Assembly: GCA_025356695.1 (NCBI GenBank)
Contig: JANXSE010000056.1
Coordinates: forward strand, 1 to 9,087
Direction: 5' to 3'
Origin: Betaproteobacteria bacterium
GTDB taxonomy: Bacteria > Pseudomonadota > Gammaproteobacteria > Burkholderiales > SG8-41
Length of the DNA stretch: 9,087 nucleotides
Shown here: in pieces, positions 1 through 6,807 of the stretch
Layout: every line of letters begins with the position of its first letter
How positions within the stretch are numbered: position 1 is the stretch's first letter
Notes under the pieces: generated by a model
The model's input: only the letters and a program-made list of their open reading frames with translations
The model's database searches: none
Told to the model about the DNA's origin: nothing
Translations under genes and position numbers: made by a program

Positions 1-462
1 GAAGGGCGGCGCGCCGGCTATGACGCCGCCTGGCTGCTGCAACTGAAGAAACTGGGCATACCCCGCGGCATCAACGGGGATGTGGTGATCGAATACATCG
101 GCACCAATTTCTCGTCGAACCTGCCGCAGCTGTTTCGCAAATCCATTTTGTATGCGAAGCCGTCAGTGGCACTGCCCGGCTACCACGTTCCTTATCTCTA
201 TGCAGCGGCGTCGCTGCTCTTCCTCGTCCTGCTGGTGACCGCGCCGGTACTGGCAAGCGCGCTGTTCGCCGCCTACTTTCTCGCGCGGACCTTTGTCATT
301 CCGCTGCTGAAGGCGCGCAGCACCGCCTTCTTTCGTGAAAACCCCGTCGCCGCACTCTTTGGCGGCGGCATCGTCAGTCTGGTCATGGATTGCGGACGTC
401 TGATCGGCACCTGGCAGGGCATACTTCACTATCACGGCGGGCGCGGTTCCAGGGCACCATGA
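1..462 (+). CDS. Family 2 glycosyltransferase, C-terminal fragment with membrane segments
   Basis: The frame is open from the first base to the TGA at 460-462, giving 153 residues of a protein whose start lies upstream of the window. An in-frame GTG at 82 is only an internal codon. The first 55 or so residues look like the end of a GT-A fold. From about residue 63 to 105 comes a long hydrophobic stretch of one or two membrane helices, followed by a weaker hydrophobic stretch near residues 118-135 (GGGIVSLVMDCGRLIGT). This layout is common in membrane-bound family 2 glycosyltransferases that act on lipid-linked sugars at the inner membrane. The catalytic part, with the DxD motif, is outside the window, so the family call rests on the tail and on context. 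The stop overlaps the next start in an ATGA, suggesting coupled translation. Another integral membrane protein of the cluster is possible. Confidence 0.6.
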   Translation, partial: EGRRAGYDAAWLLQLKKLGIPRGINGDVVIEYIGTNFSSNLPQLFRKSILYAKPSVALPGYHVPYLYAAASLLFLVLLVTAPVLASALFAAYFLARTFVIPLLKARSTAFFRENPVAALFGGGIVSLVMDCGRLIGTWQGILHYHGGRGSRAP

Positions 463-1124
463 ACCCGAGCACGCCGGCCAAAACCGGAAAACACTACCTG
501 CGATGGCTCGCTTACCTGGTGCTGGCCACGGTCGCGTTCTCCGGCATCGCCATCGCTACCACCGGATTCTGGCTGGTGCCGGCAGCCGAGGAAATTCGCC
601 AGGCCGATGTTATTGTCGTTCTGGCCGGGGCTTACGAACGCTCGGAGTACGCTGCTGATTTGTACCAGGAAGGATGGGCGCCGAAAATCTGGGTCAGCCG
701 CCCGGCCCGCGAACCTCGCAAGTCAAAACTCGAAAAATACGGCTTTGTAATCCCCACCGAAGAGCAAGTGCATTTACGGGTGCTTCTTTACAAAAAAGTG
801 GCGCCGGAAAATATCGATTACTTTGGTGCACGCTCGCTGAGCACTGCTGATGAAGCGCTTGCGATGCGTGAAAAAATCGGCGCACATCCCCTGCGTTTGC
901 TCATCGTCACATCGCCGACCCATGTACGTCGCGCGCGCATCATTTTCGAAGATGCGCTCAAGGGAACCGGCACATCGCTGCAAGTCGTCGCCACCCCATA
1001 TGAACGTTTTGAACCTTATTGGTGGAGAGACCAGGACTCGGCGCGGATCGTCATTCTTGAGATTGCCAAAATTATTTACTATGCAATTGGCGGCCGCTTT
1101 ACCAGCGACCATAAAATTCCATAG
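459..1124 (+). CDS. YdcF/SanA-like DUF218 domain protein, membrane-anchored
   Basis: This is a 221-residue protein starting at ATG 459, which overlaps the previous stop; AGGG at 451-454 could serve as a ribosome site. An in-frame start at 390 would lie deep inside the upstream gene and is not favoured. Residues 16-40 form one membrane helix (WLAYLVLATVAFSGIAIATT), so the domain is probably periplasmic with an inner-membrane anchor. The DUF218 hallmarks are present: ADVIVVLAGAYER (49-61), a following A-x-x-LYxxGxAPKI segment, STADEA (128-133), and VTSPTHVRRARIIF (150-163) with its conserved His155 and Arg. Family members include E. coli SanA, YdcF and ElyC, linked to envelope integrity and lipid-carrier metabolism, but the biochemical activity is poorly defined. 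Members turn up in polysaccharide clusters. The DNA from 721 to 1140 is about 50% GC by hand count, well below flanking genes, hinting at separate ancestry. Confidence 0.85.
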   Translation: MNPSTPAKTGKHYLRWLAYLVLATVAFSGIAIATTGFWLVPAAEEIRQADVIVVLAGAYERSEYAADLYQEGWAPKIWVSRPAREPRKSKLEKYGFVIPTEEQVHLRVLLYKKVAPENIDYFGARSLSTADEALAMREKIGAHPLRLLIVTSPTHVRRARIIFEDALKGTGTSLQVVATPYERFEPYWWRDQDSARIVILEIAKIIYYAIGGRFTSDHKIP

Positions 1125-1202
1125 CTTTTTACAGATGACCGGTGTCCGGGATCTTTGAAAACAGGCTGCCCGCGACATTGCGAAAAATCCAGGTCACCCG
1201 GC
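1125..1202. other. Short intergenic gap, the longest in the window
   Basis: Seventy-eight bases separate the DUF218 gene from the preferred start of the next gene. I see no strong hairpin followed by a T run and no convincing -35/-10 pair. The stretch is AT-rich at its left end. An in-frame TTG at 1155 could extend the next gene into this gap. Confidence 0.5.
1191..1194 (+). promoter_or_regulatory. Probable ribosome binding site deciding the start of the membrane protein gene
   Basis: AGGT sits eight bases before ATG 1203. The alternative upstream TTG at 1155 has only a weak purine run (CGGGA) in front of it, and it would add 16 polar, basic residues ahead of the first membrane helix. This favours ATG 1203. 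Confidence 0.45.
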
Positions 1203-2570
1203 ATGCCATTAACTTGCGCGCTTAAGCGCCCCCTGCTTGCAGCGTGGCTGGCGTTCGCTGCCTACAGCATGTGCACGATCGTACTCGTGCAGTTTCTGGT
1301 GCTGCCGGTCCTCGTGCCGGGGTTGCACGCTGGCAGCGGTTTGCTCTCCGGCACCGACGCTGTCGGCTATCACGTCATCGCAAAAGAACTGGCCGCAAGC
1401 ATCCGCGCGCACGGCTGGGCCGCGTGGAGCCTCGCTCCGCAGGGCCACACCGCGGCAGGACTGGCGGCGCCGTTTTACTATCTTTTTGGCGATTCGCCGG
1501 CCTCTCTGATCGCGGTAAACGCCGCATTGCATGCCACCGGCGGCGTCATTCTGATCCAGCTGATGAGGCAATTCGGCATCCGCTTGGCCGTTGCCTTTGC
1601 CGCGGCGCTGCCCTGGATCGTTTTTCCGTCTTCACTGCAATGGGTCGCACAGGTTCAGAAAGACGGCTATTTCTTTGCCGGCGTGCTCGCTGCGTTGCTC
1701 GGCTGGACCATGCTGATACGCCGGATACGCGGCGATGCTGATGCGCCATCTCTCGGCGTCTGTGCCGGACTGCTGGTCGCCGGAATTGCCTGCGCGGGTG
1801 TGGCACGGCTATATGTCCTTCAGCTTCTGCTGCCGGTCGCACTGGTATTCGCCGCGTTTGCCATTCCGCAGGCGATTGTCAGTACACGCCGCGGCACGCT
1901 CGCCACCCTGCCCTGCATTGCCATTATCGGCCTGCTGATTCTCATGCTGGCGGCACTGGCCACGGCCCCGCGCGATATGCGCCTCGAACCCGCGCCGGTC
2001 GCGGCGACAGTATCCGCGCCCGGCGTACCGGTGAGCGGCGAAATTATTGCGGGAGCGCCATGGCAAGCGAACGCCAACCTGCCGCCCTTCGTCGACCGGG
2101 CATTTATCCGCCTCGCCATTGCCCGCGCCGGATATCTTGCGGAATCGTACCGGACTGCCGGCAGCATGCTCGACATTGACGTGCAGTTCCACAGCGCGGG
2201 CGATGTCTTGACCTATCTGCCGCGCGCGCTGCAGGTCGGCCTGCTGGCGCCGTTTCCTGCGGACTGGTTCACGCGCGGCACAAGTCCCGGCGGCACGACC
2301 ATGCGTCTGGTGGCCGCGGTCGAAATGCTGGTGCTGTATCCGCTGCTGCTTGTCGGCCTTCCACTGGCTGCCTGGCGCTGGCGGACACGCATCGAATTCT
2401 GGTTTGGCACGAGCTTCTGCTGTTTTTTTATCGTGGCCTACGCCTGCGTGACGCCGAATATGGGATCGCTCTACCGCATGCGTTACGGTTATCTGATGAC
2501 GCTGGCGGCCCTTGGATTTGCCGCAATCTGGATGACACTGGAGAAACGGCGTTTGCGCCGGAACCTATGA
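1203..2570 (+). CDS. Polytopic membrane protein, possible GT-C-type glycosyltransferase
   Basis: I do not recognise a named family. The protein is about 455 residues from ATG 1203 (471 if TTG 1155 is used). It has roughly nine or ten hydrophobic segments and a large, probably periplasmic loop at about residues 255-365. After the first helix comes a polar stretch SGTDAVGYHVIAKEL with an acidic residue and a His (about 52 and 57). Later come PSSLQWVAQVQKDGYFF (about 142-158) and, near the end, TPNMGSLYRMRYGYL. An early acidic loop, a second Asp after a PS..W segment and a large periplasmic region resemble GT-C enzymes that use polyprenyl-phosphate sugars on the outer face of the inner membrane. 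Given a flippase in the same operon, a Wzy-type polymerase is an alternative. Its stop overlaps the next start in an ATGA. Membrane protein: confident. Enzyme class: tentative. Confidence 0.6.
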   Translation: MPLTCALKRPLLAAWLAFAAYSMCTIVLVQFLVLPVLVPGLHAGSGLLSGTDAVGYHVIAKELAASIRAHGWAAWSLAPQGHTAAGLAAPFYYLFGDSPASLIAVNAALHATGGVILIQLMRQFGIRLAVAFAAALPWIVFPSSLQWVAQVQKDGYFFAGVLAALLGWTMLIRRIRGDADAPSLGVCAGLLVAGIACAGVARLYVLQLLLPVALVFAAFAIPQAIVSTRRGTLATLPCIAIIGLLILMLAALATAPRDMRLEPAPVAATVSAPGVPVSGEIIAGAPWQANANLPPFVDRAFIRLAIARAGYLAESYRTAGSMLDIDVQFHSAGDVLTYLPRALQVGLLAPFPADWFTRGTSPGGTTMRLVAAVEMLVLYPLLLVGLPLAAWRWRTRIEFWFGTSFCCFFIVAYACVTPNMGSLYRMRYGYLMTLAALGFAAIWMTLEKRRLRRNL

Positions 2571-3802
2571 CCGAGCATCTTTGCCGCTTTTGCGCGGCGC
2601 CACTTACGCTGAGTTTCTGCGATCTGGGCGAGTCGCCGCTGGCGAACGCATTTCTGGACGCACTTGACCCCGCGCAACCGGAACCGCGGTTTCCCCTGCA
2701 TGTGCTCGTCTGCAACCACTGCTTTCTGGTGCAGTTGCCGGAGGTCGAGACGCCACAGAACATTTTTGGCGACTACGCCTATTTTTCCTCCTTTGCCGAC
2801 GGCTGGGTCGAACATTGCAACGCTTTTGCCGGCGCCGCGGCAAATCGATTCCATCTCTCCGCAAAACACCGTGTCGTCGAAATTGCAAGCAACGACGGCT
2901 GCATGCTCGGCGCGTTTAAATCCCGCGGCGTGCAGATTCTCGGCGTGGAACCGGCCGCCAATGTGGCCGCCGCGGCAATTGCACACGGCGTACCGACACG
3001 CATCGGATTTTTCGGTTCACCGATGGCCGCCGCACTGACGGCGGAAGGCATTGCCGCCGATCTCCTGATCGCCAACAACGTGCTCGCGCACGTGCCGGAT
3101 CTCAACGATTTCGTGCGCGGTCTGTCGATGTTGCTCAAACCGGGCGGCGTGCTGAGCATCGAATTCCCCAGCCTCCTGCGGCTGATTGATGAAAACCAGT
3201 TCGATACGATTTATCACGAACATTTCTCCTACTTTTCGATGTTGAGCGCGGAACGGGCCCTGCACAAGCACGGGCTGTCCGTGTTTGACGTCGAGGATCT
3301 GGCGACACACGGCGGATCGCTGCGTCTCTACGCGCAGCACGCCGCCGCGGCAGTGCATCCCGTTGCGGAACACGTCGCTGCGGTGCGCCGGCGCGAAACA
3401 AACGCGGGGCTCGATGCGCCGGCTATTTACCGCGATTTCGGTGCGCGGGTTCGTGCGCATAAAAACGAACTGTTGCAGTTTCTGCAAAATGCAAAACAAG
3501 CCGGTCGCTCGATCATCGCCTACGGCGCGCCCGCCAAAGGCAATACATTGCTGAACTATTGCCGGATCGGCCGGGACGTCATCGACTACACGGTAGACCG
3601 TAATCCGCGCAAACAGGGGCGTTACCTGCCCGGCTCGCATATTCCGATACGGCACCCCGATGTCATCCGGCAGACACGCCCCGACTACGTGCTGATACTG
3701 CCGTGGAACTGGAAGGAAGAAATCGTCGCCGAACTCGCCTACATCCGCGAGTGGGGCGGCCGCTTTGTGATACCGGTGCCGAAAATCGAGGTGATCGCGT
3801 GA
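2567..3802 (+). CDS. Sugar C-3 methyltransferase, three-domain TylC3/TcaB9-like
   Basis: This 411-residue SAM-dependent enzyme has the full architecture of NDP-4-keto-deoxysugar C-methyltransferases. The N-terminal zinc domain has Cys6, Cys9, Cys49 and Cys52. The Rossmann SAM domain opens with VVEIASNDG (103-111), and KPGG follows at 191-194. The C-terminal Methyltransf_14 domain has IAYGAPAKGNTLLNY (317-331). The residues I recall as catalytic in TcaB9 (Tyr76, His181, Tyr222, Glu224, His225) have matches here at Tyr72, His175, Tyr216, Glu218 and His219, the last three within YHEH. The enzyme should therefore be active, adding a methyl group to C-3 of a nucleotide-linked 4-keto-6-deoxyhexose in the cytosol. 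It overlaps the gene before (ATGA) and the gene after (GTGA), forming a tight block with an epimerase and a reductase. The family is certain; the position methylated and the nucleotide are inferred from relatives. Confidence 0.93.
   Translation: MTEHLCRFCAAPLTLSFCDLGESPLANAFLDALDPAQPEPRFPLHVLVCNHCFLVQLPEVETPQNIFGDYAYFSSFADGWVEHCNAFAGAAANRFHLSAKHRVVEIASNDGCMLGAFKSRGVQILGVEPAANVAAAAIAHGVPTRIGFFGSPMAAALTAEGIAADLLIANNVLAHVPDLNDFVRGLSMLLKPGGVLSIEFPSLLRLIDENQFDTIYHEHFSYFSMLSAERALHKHGLSVFDVEDLATHGGSLRLYAQHAAAAVHPVAEHVAAVRRRETNAGLDAPAIYRDFGARVRAHKNELLQFLQNAKQAGRSIIAYGAPAKGNTLLNYCRIGRDVIDYTVDRNPRKQGRYLPGSHIPIRHPDVIRQTRPDYVLILPWNWKEEIVAELAYIREWGGRFVIPVPKIEVIA
3788..3794 (+). promoter_or_regulatory. Ribosome binding site for the GTG-started epimerase gene
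   Basis: GAGGTGA lies four bases before GTG 3799 and is the closest match to a consensus Shine-Dalgarno sequence in the window. It supports GTG 3799 over an in-frame start at 3703, which would lie well inside the methyltransferase gene. Confidence 0.7.
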
Positions 3803-4329
3803 AATTCACCGACATCGGACTGGCCGGTGCATGGCTCGTCGAACACGCCCCCGCTCCTGACGAACGCGGCAGCTTTACCGAGTTGTGGGAGCGCGATGTA
3901 TTCGCCGGCCGCGGATTGATCTCATCGATCGACCAGGTCAGCAGTGCGCATAACACCCGTGCCCTTACACTGCGCGGCATGCATTTTCAGACAGCGCCCT
4001 TTGCGCAGACCAAACTCGTCAGTTGCATCGCCGGCGCCATATTCGACGTCATGATTGATTTGCGTCCGCAATCGCCCGGTTTCAGACGCTGGTTCGGCTG
4101 CGAACTGCGCGCCGGCGAACCGCAGGCGCTCTACATTCCGGCGGGATTTGCACACGGCTATCTGACCCTTCAGGAACACACCACGGTGCATTACCTGATT
4201 GCCGGAAAATACTCGCCGCAGCACGCGCGCGGCGTGCGCTGGAACGACCCCGCATTCGGCATCCGCCTGCCTGCGGCACCGGCGGTCATTGCGCCGCGCG
4301 ACGCCCAGTACCCGGACTTCATCGCATGA
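3799..4329 (+). CDS. RmlC-like dTDP-4-keto-sugar epimerase (cupin)
   Basis: This 176-residue protein starts at GTG 3799, overlapping the upstream stop. Its length matches the RmlC family (about 175-190). Family motifs run in order: DERGSF (21-26), LRGMHFQ (58-64), QTKLV (70-74), DVMIDLR (83-89), YIPAGFAHGY (112-121), VHYLIAGKY (130-138) and WNDPAFGI (148-155). The catalytic base His62, the Tyr132 (or Tyr138) proton donor and Asp168, expected to pair with the His, are all present, so the enzyme looks active. RmlC epimerises C-3 and C-5 of a 4-keto-6-deoxyhexose; relatives such as TylK and EvaD act on C-3-methylated or other modified substrates, often only at C-5. Sitting directly between a C-methyltransferase and a ketoreductase, this one more likely belongs to a branched-sugar pathway than to ordinary L-rhamnose synthesis. 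No rmlA, rmlB or rmlD accompanies it. For that reason I withhold the rfbC symbol. Confidence 0.88.
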   Translation: MKFTDIGLAGAWLVEHAPAPDERGSFTELWERDVFAGRGLISSIDQVSSAHNTRALTLRGMHFQTAPFAQTKLVSCIAGAIFDVMIDLRPQSPGFRRWFGCELRAGEPQALYIPAGFAHGYLTLQEHTTVHYLIAGKYSPQHARGVRWNDPAFGIRLPAAPAVIAPRDAQYPDFIA

Positions 4330-5243
4330 ACCCGCGGCGCGTACTCGTGACGGGCGCCAGCGGCTTTATCGGCCGCCATTGCCTCGCTGCATTGCAGGCG
4401 CGCGGTTACGAAATCCATGCCACCACCGCCGGCACACCGCCGGCACTAAAAGAAGTGCACTGGCATCAAGTCGATTTGCTCGACGACGCCGTGACAAACG
4501 CGCTGCTCGCCACACTGCAACCGGACAGCCTGTTGCACCTGGCGTGGTACGCAAAACACGGCCTCTTCTGGCAGGCCCTCGAAAATGTCGATTGGGTGCG
4601 CGCCAGTCTGGTGTTGCTGCGTGCCTTCATCGCGCACGGCGGTCGCCGCATGGTCTGCGCCGGCAGTTGCGCCGAGTACGACTGGAGCACTGGAATCTGC
4701 AGCGAAGACAACACGCCATTACGACCGCAGGGCCTCTACGGCGTGGCAAAGAACGCATTCCATGCAATCGCCGCCGCGGCCGCGCGACGCAGCGACATCA
4801 GTTTTGCCTGGGGCAGGATCTTTTACCTCTATGGCCCGGGCGAACAAGACGGACGCCTGGTACCGCTGATCATCAATGCGCAATTGCGCGGCGAGCGCGT
4901 TGCGCTGACGGGCGGCGATCTGCAACGCGACTACCTGCACGTTGCGGACGTCGCCGCCGCGCTCGTTGCCCTGCTCGACAGCAGTGTCGAGGGCGCCGTC
5001 AACATCGGTTCGGGCCATGCGGTTTCCATACGCGCCATTGCCGATCGCCTGACCGCCAGGCTGGGCCGGCCGGCGCTGGTGGAATTCGCGGCAGGCAACG
5101 GCATCGACAAGACAATCCCGCTGGTCGTTGCCGATACAAAACGCTTGACCGGCGAATTGCATTGGCAACCCGCCATCGACCTCGATCATGGACTGGATCT
5201 GAGCATCGACTGGTGGCGACAGCACACCAAAAGCGGTCGCTAG
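4326..5243 (+). CDS. NAD(P)-dependent sugar ketoreductase/epimerase, extended SDR family
   Basis: This 305-residue protein starts at ATG 4326 in an ATGA overlap with the epimerase gene. It is an extended short-chain dehydrogenase/reductase. The nucleotide-binding GASGFIG is at 10-16, an HLAW segment at 71-74, the active-site Ser114 lies in GSCAEYDW, and the YxxxK pair is Tyr138 and Lys142. The C-terminal half carries DYLHVADVAAAL and VNIGSGHAVSI, typical of sugar-nucleotide SDRs. From memory, the HLAW and SCAEYDW segments resemble reductases found next to a C-methyltransferase and an RmlC-like protein in polysaccharide clusters with CDP-glucose genes (rfbF, rfbG). The likely role is reduction of the C-4 ketone after methylation and epimerisation, giving the finished nucleotide sugar. 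A 4-epimerase or dehydratase is possible, but the context points to a reductase. Confidence 0.85.
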   Translation: MNPRRVLVTGASGFIGRHCLAALQARGYEIHATTAGTPPALKEVHWHQVDLLDDAVTNALLATLQPDSLLHLAWYAKHGLFWQALENVDWVRASLVLLRAFIAHGGRRMVCAGSCAEYDWSTGICSEDNTPLRPQGLYGVAKNAFHAIAAAAARRSDISFAWGRIFYLYGPGEQDGRLVPLIINAQLRGERVALTGGDLQRDYLHVADVAAALVALLDSSVEGAVNIGSGHAVSIRAIADRLTARLGRPALVEFAAGNGIDKTIPLVVADTKRLTGELHWQPAIDLDHGLDLSIDWWRQHTKSGR

Positions 5244-5262
5244 CGCCAGGCGCCGGCGTCTA

Positions 5263-6807
5263 TTGCAGATTCGCAGCCAAACCGAACCAGCCTTCCTCAT
5301 CCTGAAAAACAACATCCTCTCGAATCTGGCAGGCGGCGGCTGGAACACCCTGCTCGTACTGCTGGCAACACCCGTGCAGATTGCGGCACTCGGCATCGAG
5401 TCCTACGGTCTGATCAGCCTGATCGCGGTGCTGCAAATCGTCGCCGGTGCGCTGGACTTCGGCCTGGCGTCAACCGTGACGCGGGAAGTCGCGCATGACA
5501 GCGGCAAAGGCGTATCTGCCAGCGCCGCATTGGTCAATTCAGCGGCCGCGGTGTACTGGCTGCTGGCGCTGGCCGTCGCTGCGGCGTTGTGGTTGTCCGC
5601 AGGGGCGATACCCGCGCAGTGGCTGAAGGCCGAATCGCTGCCTGCGGCGACCATCGTCGACGCCCTCAAACTGATTGCGGCCTACCTCCTGTTGCGCTGG
5701 CCGATCGCGCTCTACGCCGGCATTCTCAGCGGTACGCAGCGCATGGGCCTGCTCAACGCGCTCAAGTCGGCCGCACTGACGCTGCGGCTGGGCGGCGGCA
5801 CGGCGCTGTTGCTCTTCAAACCCGATCTTCTGTGGCTCCTCGAATGGTATGTGGCAACCGCTGCGCTTGAACTGGCCGCTTTTGTATACGCGGCCTTCTG
5901 CGCATACCCGGCGCTGCATTGGCTCCCCCGGCTGAAGATTGCAGCCCTGCGCCGCACCGCAGGCTTTTCCGCCACGATGTATGCGATTGCACTGCTCGCC
6001 ATGCTGTTGACGCAGGTTGACCGCCTCGCCATCGGCAATCTGCTTGGGCTGGAGGCCTTGGGCTATTACTCGGTGGCGTACACGGCGGCCATGGGATTGT
6101 CGCTGCTGCAAACCGCCATCAACAATGCCGCGCTGCCCGCGTTTGCCCACAGCCATGGCACAGGCGACGACCGCGTCCTTGTCGAACGCTACGAGCGCAT
6201 CAGCGAGCTCATGGGATTTGTATTGACGCCGGCGGCGCTGACCCTCATTTTTTTCGGCCACGATATTTTCCGGATCTGGGTCGGCGCCGCGGTGGCCGAC
6301 GCGGCTTACCTGTCACTGGGATTGCTGGCGGCCGGCTTTCTCCTCAACGCGGCATTTTCAAGCTGCTACATATTTGCCGTGGCGGCCGGCAAACCGCTGC
6401 TGTTTCTGCGCGCCAACATCATCGGTCTGCTGCTGTTTGTGCCGGCACTGCTGGCCGGCATTCTGCTCGGCGGCATCGCCGGCGCGGGCGCTGCGTGGCT
6501 GGCGCTCAACCTCTATTACCTCGCGCATGTGTTGCCGCGGGTGCACTGTGCGCTGAACCTCGGACCGGCGCGCCGCTGGTTGCACCGGAACGTTGCGATT
6601 TTTGTCTATGCCGGCGGCATTGCCTTTGCCGGCGGCCGCCTCCTCGCACACCTCATCGGCGGCACCACCGGCAGCATTGCCGGATTCGCCTGCGCGTGTG
6701 CTGCCTACCTCTGGCTGTCGGGACATGCGGCCTCGGCGGCGCTTGCACGAAATATTCACGACGCGCCGCATTCGGCCCGGCAATGGATTTTTGGAAAAAA
6801 CAGATAA
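5263..6807 (+). CDS. Wzx-type polysaccharide flippase (MOP superfamily)
   Basis: This 514-residue integral membrane protein has about 12-14 hydrophobic helices over its whole length. Wzx/MATE-like signatures are clear: KNNILSNLAGGGWNTLL near the start (15-31), LGIESYGL (43-50) with the following DFGLASTVTREVA, and QVDRLAIGNLLGLEALGYYSVAY from residue 251. Family members move undecaprenyl-diphosphate-linked repeat units across the inner membrane, so its presence suggests a Wzx/Wzy-type pathway rather than ABC-transporter export. The start is uncertain. The best candidate is TTG 5263, 19 bases after the preceding stop, with CAGG at 5247-5250 rather far upstream. There is no ATG before the conserved N-terminal segment, so a rare start codon seems needed. 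The gene overlaps the next one by 25 bases. Family call is firm, substrate unknown. Confidence 0.92.
   Translation: MQIRSQTEPAFLILKNNILSNLAGGGWNTLLVLLATPVQIAALGIESYGLISLIAVLQIVAGALDFGLASTVTREVAHDSGKGVSASAALVNSAAAVYWLLALAVAAALWLSAGAIPAQWLKAESLPAATIVDALKLIAAYLLLRWPIALYAGILSGTQRMGLLNALKSAALTLRLGGGTALLLFKPDLLWLLEWYVATAALELAAFVYAAFCAYPALHWLPRLKIAALRRTAGFSATMYAIALLAMLLTQVDRLAIGNLLGLEALGYYSVAYTAAMGLSLLQTAINNAALPAFAHSHGTGDDRVLVERYERISELMGFVLTPAALTLIFFGHDIFRIWVGAAVADAAYLSLGLLAAGFLLNAAFSSCYIFAVAAGKPLLFLRANIIGLLLFVPALLAGILLGGIAGAGAAWLALNLYYLAHVLPRVHCALNLGPARRWLHRNVAIFVYAGGIAFAGGRLLAHLIGGTTGSIAGFACACAAYLWLSGHAASAALARNIHDAPHSARQWIFGKNR

Noticed and set aside
82..462. GTG at 82 as the start of a small 126-residue membrane protein
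   Set aside because: The same frame is open to base 1 and the residues before 82 continue smoothly as folded-protein sequence, so this is the tail of a longer gene.
1129..1202. Possible hairpin from TGACC near 1136 and GGTCA near 1192
   Set aside because: The arms are only five bases, the loop is about 50 bases and there is no T run; it is not a credible terminator or riboswitch.
3017..3655. A 212-codon open frame on the - strand
   Set aside because: It lies wholly antisense to the C-methyltransferase, whose domains and catalytic residues are unmistakable.
5241..5262. GC-rich inverted repeats in the gap before the flippase (GGCGCC and nearby CGCC/GGCG)
   Set aside because: They are very short palindromic runs of the kind common at this GC content, with no stable stem-loop or T tract.
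4199..5305. A 368-codon open frame on the + strand overlapping the SDR gene
   Set aside because: It is rich in Arg, Ala and Pro with no recognisable motif and is fully explained by the GC-rich third positions of the SDR gene in another frame.
4719..5396. A 225-codon open frame on the - strand
   Set aside because: It is antisense to clear SDR and flippase genes and shows no motif or ribosome site; long antisense frames are expected at this GC content.
5539..6261. A 240-codon open frame on the - strand
   Set aside because: It is antisense to the flippase; its Gln/Arg-rich composition is the mirror of hydrophobic codons in the real gene.
6601..6680. Repeated GCCGGCGGC-like units
   Set aside because: These encode Ala-Gly-Gly stretches in a flippase helix and are not a DNA repeat family.
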